64,000 nucleotides of DNA, from assembly GCF_014640975.1 (NCBI RefSeq), contig NZ_BMHO01000002.1, forward strand, positions 248,001 through 312,000. The letters run 5' to 3'. Of the stretch, positions 33,592-41,037 are shown piece by piece. A program made the position numbers and the translations under genes. This DNA is from Microbacterium faecale. Lineage in GTDB: Bacteria > Actinomycetota > Actinomycetes > Actinomycetales > Microbacteriaceae. A model generated the notes under the pieces. That model searched no databases, was not told the DNA's origin, and was given only the letters and a program-made list of their open reading frames with translations. Position 1 is the stretch's first letter; the number at the start of each line of letters is the position of its first letter.

Positions 33592-35204
33592 CGTCGTGAC
33601 CCGTCGTGAGACGCAAGCGTTTCGAGGGCCGATCTCGCGGCCTTCCGTGCGCGGCTGATCTGCTGCGCGCGTTCCGCACGAGCGGGCACGTCTCCGAGCG
33701 CGGCGGCGACGAGTCCGGCAGCATACGGCGCCGCGAAGGAGGTGCCGCTCCACGCCGCGAAGCCGCCGCGGTAGTCGTCGGGGCCCAGCGTCGCGCGATG
33801 TCGGCCGTAGCGATCGTCGCACGACGCCGCCTGCCGGCCGCCGTCGAAGTCGGGCGTCGTGCTGACGACCGCCGCGCCCGGAGCGTATGTCGTCACCCAC
33901 GGCCCGACGTTCGAGAACAGGGCGACCGAGTCGGACGACGGGTTGAGCGCGCCGACGGCGACGTGCAACGCCGCCTTGTCCTGCGCGATGCCGTTGTCCG
34001 CCCCCGGCCACGCCCACAGCGACGCGGGAAACGTCGGCCGATCGATCGCGTCGTTGCCCGCCGAGCACACCACCGTGCACCCCATCTCGCGCGCAGCGCG
34101 CAGCAAATCCGAGAGCGTCGTGGAATAGAGGCCGTCCTCCGGCGTCTCGTGGTAATAGCCGAGCGACAGCACGAGAACATCGATCGCAACGCCGTCATCG
34201 TGACCGTCGCGTTCGCGCTGCAGGAGCGTGACGACGTCGGCGACCGTCTGCAGCAGGTCTCCCTCGTCCACGGTCCCGAGCGCATTCGCGAGGCGGAGTG
34301 ACAGCAGGTCGGCGTCAGGTGCGAGCTGGCGCACGATCCCGGCGATGAACGTACCGTGCCCGGCTACCGGGTCGATCTCGCCATCGAGCTGCCCGTAGAG
34401 GTCCGCGTACACCTCCGGATCCGCGTCGTCCGTGAGCCCGATGGGCCTGCCGTCGAGTTCGGCACGCCGCCGGACGATCTGCTCGGGAAGCCATTCGTGC
34501 ACGCCGCACCCCGTGTCGAGGATCCCGACCACGGGACGTCGCCGGGCGCGCTTCGGCTCGCTGCCGCGGAGCGGCCCGGCGCCGAGTCGAGCGATCGGCT
34601 GTCGAGAGCCGCGGCCGGGCCGCAGATAGTCTTCGGCGCCGAAGGGGTTCGTGCGCGTGAAGGGATTCGTTCGGGTGAACGGGTTCGTCGTCGTGAAGGG
34701 GTTCAGGCCCACCGGATCGACCGAGAGCACGTGTTCGAGCCCCAGGAACGGGACCGCCCAGTGCGCGACGCCCGCTTCCTGCGCGAGTCGCCTCGTCCGC
34801 TGCAGCACCCGCCAGGCGTCGGGCGCGCCGGGCACGATGGCGGCGTTCGGGTCGAGCGCCGTCGCGATCCGCAGGCGCAGCACGCCCGCGCTTCCGAGCA
34901 GACCCGGGGCGTCCGGGAGCAGCGGGGGCGGGGCGTCGCCGGGCGGGAGCGGGTCGCCCAGGAGGCTCTCGACCGACACGTCCCAGCCGAAGGCGCTCGC
35001 CGCGTCCGCTGTCAGTTCGAGCACCTCGGCGGCCTCGCCGGGCACATACGTCAGCAACAGGGTGTCGGAGCGATACACCGTCGGGTAGGCCCGGATCCCG
35101 TCGATCGGATCGACCTCGGGGTCGAGCACCTTTCCCGCCGGGATCGACCCCGACGCGCGATCTTGCCAGTCCCATCCCTTCGGTTCGGGGGTTTCATCGG
35201 ACAT
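33588..35204 (-). CDS. Cytoplasmic S8 (subtilisin-like) peptidase with NPF repeats
   Basis: A 538-residue serine protease. The catalytic residues are all present: Asp230 (GILDTGCG), His283 (GHGTFIAG), oxyanion Asn384 (SAGND) and Ser489 (SGTSFAAP). There is no signal peptide and no classic I9 pro-domain. Instead about 220 N-terminal residues precede the catalytic domain and include four copies of NPF in a six-residue spacing (residues 168-188). The cytoplasmic location, absence of a secretion signal and coupling to a CHAT protease suggest regulated intracellular proteolysis. ATG 35204 lies 18 bases after the sigma factor stop. The substrate is unknown; the CHAT protein is one possibility. Confidence 0.9.
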   Translation of the reverse strand: MSDETPEPKGWDWQDRASGSIPAGKVLDPEVDPIDGIRAYPTVYRSDTLLLTYVPGEAAEVLELTADAASAFGWDVSVESLLGDPLPPGDAPPPLLPDAPGLLGSAGVLRLRIATALDPNAAIVPGAPDAWRVLQRTRRLAQEAGVAHWAVPFLGLEHVLSVDPVGLNPFTTTNPFTRTNPFTRTNPFGAEDYLRPGRGSRQPIARLGAGPLRGSEPKRARRRPVVGILDTGCGVHEWLPEQIVRRRAELDGRPIGLTDDADPEVYADLYGQLDGEIDPVAGHGTFIAGIVRQLAPDADLLSLRLANALGTVDEGDLLQTVADVVTLLQRERDGHDDGVAIDVLVLSLGYYHETPEDGLYSTTLSDLLRAAREMGCTVVCSAGNDAIDRPTFPASLWAWPGADNGIAQDKAALHVAVGALNPSSDSVALFSNVGPWVTTYAPGAAVVSTTPDFDGGRQAASCDDRYGRHRATLGPDDYRGGFAAWSGTSFAAPYAAGLVAAALGDVPARAERAQQISRARKAARSALETLASHDGSRR

Positions 35205-35222
35205 GCGTGGTGCTCCTCCGCG

Positions 35223-35810
35223 TCACTGACTTCGTGTCGACGCGGGATCGCAGTCGATGGGGCTTTCCTGCAGCAGCTTCTTCAGCTTCGTCAGGCAGCG
35301 GCGCCGTGTGGGCCCGATACTGCCCACGGGCATATCCAGCTCCACGGCGAGGTTCTCGTAATCGGGCCGCACGGAGAACGCGACGACGCGTAGCAGGCGC
35401 CGACAACGATCGTCGAGCGTATGCACGGCCCGCCACAGGTGCTGTTCCTCCTCGCGCACGACGATCTCCTCCTCGACGGAAGCAGCGGGCGGCAGCCTTC
35501 GTTCGAGGTCGTCCTCTGACACGGAGCGCCTGGCGCGCCCCGCCGCGCGCCACGCTTCGCGGCGCACCGTCGTGATGAGCCATCCCGCCACGGCGGCGGG
35601 ATCCTCGATCATGTCGTGCTTGCGCACGAGAGCGAGCCACGTCGACTGCACGACGTCTTCGGCGACCGACGCCGAGACGGAGTACGAGCGCGCAATGTGC
35701 CACAGCACGGGAGTCATCTCGCGCACGAGTTCGTCCATCGCGCGCGCGTCGCCATCGCGCCATCGCGCAAACCAGTGCGCGGCATCGCCAGAAGTCGGTA
35801 ATGCAGTCAT
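35223..35810 (-). CDS. ECF-type sigma-70 factor
   Basis: A 195-residue sigma factor. Region 2 is at about residues 25-95 (AEDVVQSTWLALVRKHDMIE, then WLITTVRREAW) for -10 recognition, and region 4 at about 128-178 (LDDRCRRLLRVV, then ENLAVELDMPVGSIGPTRRR) for -35 recognition. No anti-sigma factor with a membrane helix is encoded beside it. It is the first gene of the sigma-S8-CHAT operon and may control that operon or a distant regulon. Start ATG 35810. Confidence 0.88.
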   Translation of the reverse strand: MTALPTSGDAAHWFARWRDGDARAMDELVREMTPVLWHIARSYSVSASVAEDVVQSTWLALVRKHDMIEDPAAVAGWLITTVRREAWRAAGRARRSVSEDDLERRLPPAASVEEEIVVREEEQHLWRAVHTLDDRCRRLLRVVAFSVRPDYENLAVELDMPVGSIGPTRRRCLTKLKKLLQESPIDCDPASTRSQ

Positions 35811-35893
35811 CGATGTTCCTCGAACACCCTCGGGGAAGTTCAGGCTCTGGCCTCTGCCGCACTCAGGGTAGTTGCACGATCCGCCATGGATAC

Positions 35894-35919
35894 GGGCCCT
35901 GACGCCATTTTCAGGGCCC
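35894..35919. terminator. Hairpin between the 151-residue gene and the sigma gene
   Basis: Perfect 9-base stem gggccctga/tcagggccc with an 8-base loop. It could end the upstream gene (35981-36436) or act as a leader structure for the sigma factor gene. No T run follows on the minus strand, so termination is uncertain. Confidence 0.45.
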
Positions 35920-35980
35920 CATCATCGGCTTATCCTAGCGATCGAATGCCTGCCCGTAAAGAGTCGGTCTGACAATTACC

Positions 35981-36436
35981 TCAGAACTCGAACCACGGGG
36001 TGGCGACCTCGCGGATCCGGTCGGCGCCGCGCACCGCCATCCGCAGGTGGGTCCGGCCGCGCGCGACGCCGTCGAACGTGAAGCGCCCCGAGTTCGATAC
36101 GTCGGCCTCCCACTCACGCTCGGCCTGCGCCAGGCGTGCCGCAACGACGGGCGGATCCGACCACCCGTCCACCCGACACCTGCCCTCACGCGATGTCACG
36201 CGCACGAGCACATTCGCGTGGCCGTCGCCGAATTGGAGGACGCTCTCATCCGCCGCCGCACGAACCGGCGCGCGCTCCGGGACCTCGAGCAGATCGAGGA
36301 GCGCGAAATCTCGCGAAAGGTCATCCACGGCAACCGCGGCAACCATGCGGTCCGCGAGGGTCACGGGAACGGGGTCCGAGAACTCCCACATCTCGCGGAG
36401 CGCATCGAGGAGGACTGCCTCGTCGTGTTCAGCCAT
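35981..36436 (-). CDS. Orphan protein upstream of the sigma/S8/CHAT operon
   Basis: A 151-residue protein of no family I recognise. The N-terminal half is helical and acidic (EAVLLDALREMWEFSDPVPV, then LADRMVAAVAVDDLSRDFAL). The C-terminal half reads as beta strands (NVLVRVTSREGRCRVDGWSD and RFTFDGVARGRTHLRMAVRG), like a small Ig-like or regulatory beta-sandwich. No membrane segment or signal peptide is present. It lies 170 bases upstream of the sigma gene on the same strand, and may be a partner, sensor or atypical anti-sigma factor for that system. The start is ATG 36436; an in-frame ATG at 36475 is possible. Confidence 0.65.
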   Translation of the reverse strand: MAEHDEAVLLDALREMWEFSDPVPVTLADRMVAAVAVDDLSRDFALLDLLEVPERAPVRAAADESVLQFGDGHANVLVRVTSREGRCRVDGWSDPPVVAARLAQAEREWEADVSNSGRFTFDGVARGRTHLRMAVRGADRIREVATPWFEF

Positions 36437-36587
36437 GCGTCCGCACTCCCTGCTCGAGGCACCGCCACCTGCCACGCCGGGGGGTGTGCGCAGAGGCGTC
36501 AGTGCCGCTTACGGCAGATCGTATCAACTCGCGCCGGTGAACGGTGGCATCCGCACGAATCGCTTCCACGCAAGGCAGGATGGGGCC

Positions 36588-37574
36588 ATGCCCCTGCCGC
36601 CGCTGCCCCCTGTCGCCGATGTGATGCAGACGCTGCACGTCGTGGCCCTTCCCCTGACCACACGCTTCCGCGGCGTCGATCACCGCGAGGCCGCCCTGTT
36701 CGAGGGCCCGGAGGGCTGGGCGGAATTTTCGCCGTTCGTCGAGTACGGCAATGCCGAGGCCACGACCTGGCTGCGCGCCGCGATCGACTTCGCCTGGAAC
36801 CCGCAACCGACGCCGCACCGTACCCACATCGGCGTCAACGCCACCGTTCCGGCGGTCACGGCCGCCCGGGTATCCGAGATCCTCGACCGTTACGGTCCGT
36901 GCCGCACGGCGAAGGTGAAGGTCGCCGAGTCGGGGCAGACGCTCGATGACGACATCGCGCGTGTCGCGGCCGTGCGCGACGCGCTCGGACCCGAGGGTCG
37001 GATCCGCGTCGACGCGAATGCCGGCTGGAACGTCGACGAGGCCGAGCGCGCCCTCCACGCGCTTGCCGAGTTCGACCTCGAGTACGCGGAGCAGCCGTGC
37101 GCGAGCGTCGAGGAACTCGCTGAGGTGCGCTGGCGGCTGCGGAAGTGGGACATCCCCATCGCGGCCGATGAATCGGTGCGCAAGGCCGAGGATCCGATTG
37201 CCGTTGCCCGGGCGGGCGCCGCCGACATCGTCATCATCAAGGCGCAGCCGCTCGGAGGCGTGCGTGATGCCCTCGACATCGTCGAGCGATCCGGGCTCCC
37301 CGCCGTCGTCTCGTCGGCACTCGACACGAGCATCGGCCTCGCGCAGGGCGCGCACCTCGCCGCCGCGCTGCCCGCACTCGAGCACGACTGCGGCCTCGGC
37401 ACGGGGGCGCTCTTCGCCCGCGACGTCGTCTCCCCCGCGCTCGTCCCTACGGACGGACGGATCCGCGTCGAGCGCCTCGTCCCCTCTCTCGACGCGCTCG
37501 CGGAGACCGCGGCGACTCCCGAGCGGCGCGCGTGGTGGGAGTCGCGGATTCGCTCCTGCTACGCGCGGCTCTGA
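36588..37574 (+). CDS. menC: o-Succinylbenzoate synthase MenC
   Basis: A 328-residue enolase-superfamily enzyme that dehydrates SHCHC to o-succinylbenzoate in menaquinone synthesis. The catalytic lysine motif KVKVAE, the metal ligands in VDANAGWN, YAEQPC and IAADESV, and the second lysine in IIKAQPLGG are in order. Start ATG 36588, with AGGA about 9 bases upstream; a much longer open frame to 36000 is antisense to the 151-residue gene. Its 3' end overlaps the convergent TetR gene by 16 bases. It is separated from menB by about 18 kb of accessory genes. Confidence 0.92.
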   Translation: MPLPPLPPVADVMQTLHVVALPLTTRFRGVDHREAALFEGPEGWAEFSPFVEYGNAEATTWLRAAIDFAWNPQPTPHRTHIGVNATVPAVTAARVSEILDRYGPCRTAKVKVAESGQTLDDDIARVAAVRDALGPEGRIRVDANAGWNVDEAERALHALAEFDLEYAEQPCASVEELAEVRWRLRKWDIPIAADESVRKAEDPIAVARAGAADIVIIKAQPLGGVRDALDIVERSGLPAVVSSALDTSIGLAQGAHLAAALPALEHDCGLGTGALFARDVVSPALVPTDGRIRVERLVPSLDALAETAATPERRAWWESRIRSCYARL

Positions 37575-38236
37575 GCCGCGTTCGGGCGCTCGAGGAGCAG
37601 TTCGACGACCCCGCTGAGCCTCCGCGTGCGCATCTCGGTCGCCGCGGCAGCGTCCAGCCCCGAGACTGCGGCGCGCGTGGCCGCATCCGTCCACACCGCG
37701 AGGATGATGACCGCCGCCGCACGTGAATCCGCGCGCAGCGCGAGACCCTTCATCTCGACGATGTCGTCCATCAGCTGCACGACCTCCGCGAGAATCTCCT
37801 CCTCCTGTGCCCGATAGGCCACCGCGAATTCCGCATCACGCATGGCCTTGATGCTGATCTCGTGCATGAGCAGGGTCGAGTGCCGGTCATCGCCGACGAC
37901 GTCGAGCGCTCGGATGATGACGCTCGCATCCGTCGCCTGCGGATCGAAGCGATCCGCGGCGGTGAGATCCGCGACGCGCACCCGCACTCCGGCGACGCGC
38001 TCGCGCGCGACCTCGCCCGCCAGCTCCAGGAACATCTCGTCTTTCGAGGCGAAGTTCGAGTAGAACGCCCCGCGCGTGAAGCCTGCTCGGTCGCAGATGC
38101 GCTCGACGGACGCCTCGCCGAGGCCGACCTCGGCGAACACCTCGGACGCCGCGGCGAGCAGGCGCGCGCGCGTGGCGGCGCGGCTACGCGTGGCGGGCTG
38201 CGGCGGATCCACAGGGGGGCGTTCAGACACGACCAT
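37559..38236 (-). CDS. TetR family regulator of the MMPL/YhgE operon
   Basis: A 225-residue TetR repressor. The helix-turn-helix (about residues 22-65) contains VGLGEASVERICDRAGFTRG and AFYSNFASKDEMF. The C-terminal ligand domain is helical and not assignable. It is divergent from the MMPL transporter gene with about 60 bases between starts, and two 14-base repeats there are likely operators. It probably represses both itself and the exporter operon, being released by a lipophilic ligand. Start ATG 38236; 38293 is a less likely upstream alternative. Confidence 0.88.
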   Translation of the reverse strand: MVVSERPPVDPPQPATRSRAATRARLLAAASEVFAEVGLGEASVERICDRAGFTRGAFYSNFASKDEMFLELAGEVARERVAGVRVRVADLTAADRFDPQATDASVIIRALDVVGDDRHSTLLMHEISIKAMRDAEFAVAYRAQEEEILAEVVQLMDDIVEMKGLALRADSRAAAVIILAVWTDAATRAAVSGLDAAAATEMRTRRLSGVVELLLERPNAAQSRA

Positions 38237-38239
38237 TAC

Positions 38240-38272
38240 GATACACTTTCGTACTGGATACACTTCTGTATC
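38240..38272. promoter_or_regulatory. TetR operator, two direct repeats
   Basis: Two near-identical 14-mers, gatacactttcgta (38240-38253) and gatacacttctgta (38257-38270), lie 17 bases apart. The second forms a perfect dyad gataca-cttc-tgtatc (38257-38272). The sites cover the divergent promoter region between tetR and the MMPL gene. Confidence 0.7.
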
Positions 38273-38295
38273 GAGATCTCCGGAGGCCCCCACCC

Positions 38296-41037
38296 GTGTC
38301 CACCCTGCTCTCGTCCCTCGGACGCTGGTCCTTCCGCAACCCCTGGCGCGTTATCGGATCCTGGATCCTGCTGCTGCTCGTCGCCGGCGGCGCCGCCCTC
38401 GGGCTCGGCAAGGGCTTCGACGACTCGATCACGATCCCCGGCACCGAGGCACAGGACGGAATCGAGCAGCTCGAGCGCACCTTCCCGCAGGTGTCGGGCA
38501 CGGCGGCACAGATCATCGTGGTCGCCGCCGACGGCGACAGCGTCGACGCGGCTTCCTATCGGGATCCCATCGAGACGGCGGTCGACGAGTTCAGCGAGTT
38601 CGAGACGATGTCCAATGCCACTTCACCGTACGACGAGGTCGTCGAGGGGCTCGTCTCAACCGACGAGACCGCCGCGATCGTGCAACTCCAGCTCGAGGGT
38701 CAGGCCACGACGATCTCGGACGAGGTCAAGGACGCGATCACCGAGCGCGTGCACGAGCTCGGTGACGAGTTGCCGGACGGGTCGACGACGAAGCTCGGCG
38801 GCGACCTGTTCAGCACGGAGCTGCCGGCGATCAGCGCGACGGAAGCGGTCGGCGTGCTCATCGCACTTCTCGTGCTCATCGTCACCTTCCGCTCGTTCGT
38901 GATGGCCGGACTTCCGCTGGTGACAGCGCTGATCGGCGTCGGCGTCTCGATGCTCGGCGTCGTCGCGGTCACGGCGTTCACGGAGGTTAGCTCGACCACG
39001 CCCCTGCTCGCGCTCATGCTCGGTCTGGCCGTCGGTATCGACTATGCGCTGTTCATTGCGGCCCGCCACCAGGACCAGGTGCGCGGGGGCATGGATCCCG
39101 AGGACGCGGCGGCGCGCGCGACGGGCACCGCGGGCAGCGCGGTCGTGTTCGCCGGCGTCACGGTGCTCATCGCCCTCGTCGGGCTCGGGTTCGCGGGGAT
39201 CCCGTTCCTCACCGTCATGGGTATCGCCGCGGCCGTCGCCGTGGCGGTGGCCGTCGCGATCGCGGTGACGATGACACCGGCTCTGCTCCGCTTCGTCGGC
39301 CACCGCGCCGCTGGCCGACCGCGCAAGGAGCGCCCGCAGAAGGTGCGTCACGCCAGCTTCTCGCAGCGGTGGGTCAAGACGGTCACCGCACACCCGGTCG
39401 TCACCACGATCGCGGTCGTGGTCGGGCTCGGCGTCGTGGCGCTGCCGGCGACGCAGCTCGGCCTCGCCCTGCCGAACGCCGGGTCCCTCCCGCAGGACAG
39501 CGAGGCGCGCCAGGCGTACGACCTCACGGATCAGCACTTCGGCGAGGGTTTCAACGGCCCACTCATCCTCACCGGCTCCATCATCACGAGCACCGACCCT
39601 CTCGGCCTCATGGAGGATCTCGCGGACGAGGTCGAGCGTCTCGACGGGGTGAAGGAGGTCGCGCTCGCGACACCGAACGAGACGGCGGACACGGGGATCG
39701 TGCAGATCATCCCGGAGACCGGGCCGTCGGATCCGGCCACGAGCGAGCTCGTGCACGAACTGCGGGATCACCACGACGAGTGGCTCGACGAGTACGGCGT
39801 CGATCTGACCGTCACCGGCTTCACGGCGGTGGCGATCGATGTGTCGGCAAAGCTCGGGCAGGCGCTCCTCCCCTTCGGAATCTTCGTCGTCGGCCTCAGC
39901 GTCATCCTGCTGATGGTCGTGTTCCGCTCGATCTGGGTGCCGCTGAAGGCCGCCGTCGGGTACCTGCTGTCGATCGTCACGGCGTTCGGCGTCGTCGCGA
40001 TGGTGTTCCAGTTCGGCTGGGGCGCCGATCTGCTGCACGTCACGAAGACGGGCCCGGTGATCGCCTTCATGCCGATCGTCGTGATGGGCGTCCTGTTCGG
40101 GCTCGCGATGGACTACGAGGTCTTCCTCGTCTCGCGCATGCGCGAGGACTACGTGCACGCGATCCGCCGCCGACCGGCGACGCGCGAGGTCGCCGTCGAT
40201 GCCATCCGCACGGGCTATGCCGCATCGGCGCGTGTCGTGACGGCGGCCGCCGTGATCATGTTCGCCGTCTTCGCTGCGTTCGTCCCCGAGGGCGACATCA
40301 ACATCAAACCGATCGCACTTGCGCTCGCCGTGGGCATCGCGGTCGATGCTTTCCTCGTGCGGATGACGCTCGTGCCCGCCGTCATGGCACTGCTCGGGAA
40401 ACACGCGTGGTGGATGCCGGCCTGGCTCTCGCGCCGCCTCCCGAGCCTCGACATCGAGGGCGAGGCCGTCGAGCGCGAAGACCGGCTGGCCGACTGGCCC
40501 GAGCCGGACTCGCGCTCCGTGCTCGCCGCCGAGGATGTCACGATCACCGCGGACGGCGAGGCCCTCGTACAGGACCTGCAGGCGCGCGTCGAGCCGGGCG
40601 ACGCCCTCGTGATCACGGCGACGGATCCGCGTTCTTCCCGCGCCGCGCTGCTCGCGTTCGCCGGACGCATCACGACTGACGAAGACAGTCGACTGCGGGT
40701 GGCCGGTCATCTCCTGCCGGGACGCGCATCGTGGGTACGCGCCCACGTCGGCGTCGCGCTGCTCGACGACTCTCCGGATCCCGAATCGGCTCTCGCCGAG
40801 GCGCTCTCCGGATCCGCGACGATCGTCGCCGTGAGCGGCCTCGATCGCGCCTCCGCGGCCTCCCTCTCCGCCCTGAGCGCGGCCCGCGAGCGGTCCACCG
40901 GATCCCTCACCGTCGTCGCGACCGCGGCCGATGCCGCCCGCGCCACCGACCTCCTCGACGACGCCGGCTGGTCCGGTGCGTCGGTTCTCGATGCCACGCC
41001 GCACGCCGCGGCCCGTCCCTCCGAGGTGATCGCATGA
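38296..41037 (+). CDS. MMPL/RND transporter with C-terminal degenerate ABC-like domain
   Basis: A 913-residue exporter starting at GTG 38296. Residues 1-720 show the MMPL/RND plan: TM1, an extracytoplasmic domain, TMs 2-6, a cytoplasmic loop, then the second half with TMs 7-12. LMLGLAVGIDYALFIAARHQ and VLFGLAMDYEVFLVSRMRED are the typical TM4/TM10 blocks whose Asp residues carry protons. MMPL proteins export lipids or lipid-like compounds. Residues about 739-913 are unusual: they follow the outline of an ABC ATPase (AAEDVTITADGEALVQDLQA, then VEPGDALVITATD and LRVAGHLLPG) but lack Walker A, signature and Walker B. It overlaps the YhgE gene by ATGA. Confidence 0.88.
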   Translation: MSTLLSSLGRWSFRNPWRVIGSWILLLLVAGGAALGLGKGFDDSITIPGTEAQDGIEQLERTFPQVSGTAAQIIVVAADGDSVDAASYRDPIETAVDEFSEFETMSNATSPYDEVVEGLVSTDETAAIVQLQLEGQATTISDEVKDAITERVHELGDELPDGSTTKLGGDLFSTELPAISATEAVGVLIALLVLIVTFRSFVMAGLPLVTALIGVGVSMLGVVAVTAFTEVSSTTPLLALMLGLAVGIDYALFIAARHQDQVRGGMDPEDAAARATGTAGSAVVFAGVTVLIALVGLGFAGIPFLTVMGIAAAVAVAVAVAIAVTMTPALLRFVGHRAAGRPRKERPQKVRHASFSQRWVKTVTAHPVVTTIAVVVGLGVVALPATQLGLALPNAGSLPQDSEARQAYDLTDQHFGEGFNGPLILTGSIITSTDPLGLMEDLADEVERLDGVKEVALATPNETADTGIVQIIPETGPSDPATSELVHELRDHHDEWLDEYGVDLTVTGFTAVAIDVSAKLGQALLPFGIFVVGLSVILLMVVFRSIWVPLKAAVGYLLSIVTAFGVVAMVFQFGWGADLLHVTKTGPVIAFMPIVVMGVLFGLAMDYEVFLVSRMREDYVHAIRRRPATREVAVDAIRTGYAASARVVTAAAVIMFAVFAAFVPEGDINIKPIALALAVGIAVDAFLVRMTLVPAVMALLGKHAWWMPAWLSRRLPSLDIEGEAVEREDRLADWPEPDSRSVLAAEDVTITADGEALVQDLQARVEPGDALVITATDPRSSRAALLAFAGRITTDEDSRLRVAGHLLPGRASWVRAHVGVALLDDSPDPESALAEALSGSATIVAVSGLDRASAASLSALSAARERSTGSLTVVATAADAARATDLLDDAGWSGASVLDATPHAAARPSEVIA

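Noticed and set aside
31033..34080. 1015-residue version of the CHAT protein
   Set aside because: The extra N-terminal 163 residues are the S8 gene read in another frame; ATG 33591 gives the normal ATGA coupling.
31033..36436. Type III-E CRISPR (TPR-CHAT partner) system
   Set aside because: The CHAT protein is present but no Cas protein or CRISPR array is in the window.
31033..36436. Bacterial gasdermin operon
   Set aside because: Proteases are present, but no gene of gasdermin length or a lipidated pore-forming candidate was found; the 151-residue protein is too short and has no hydrophobic N terminus.
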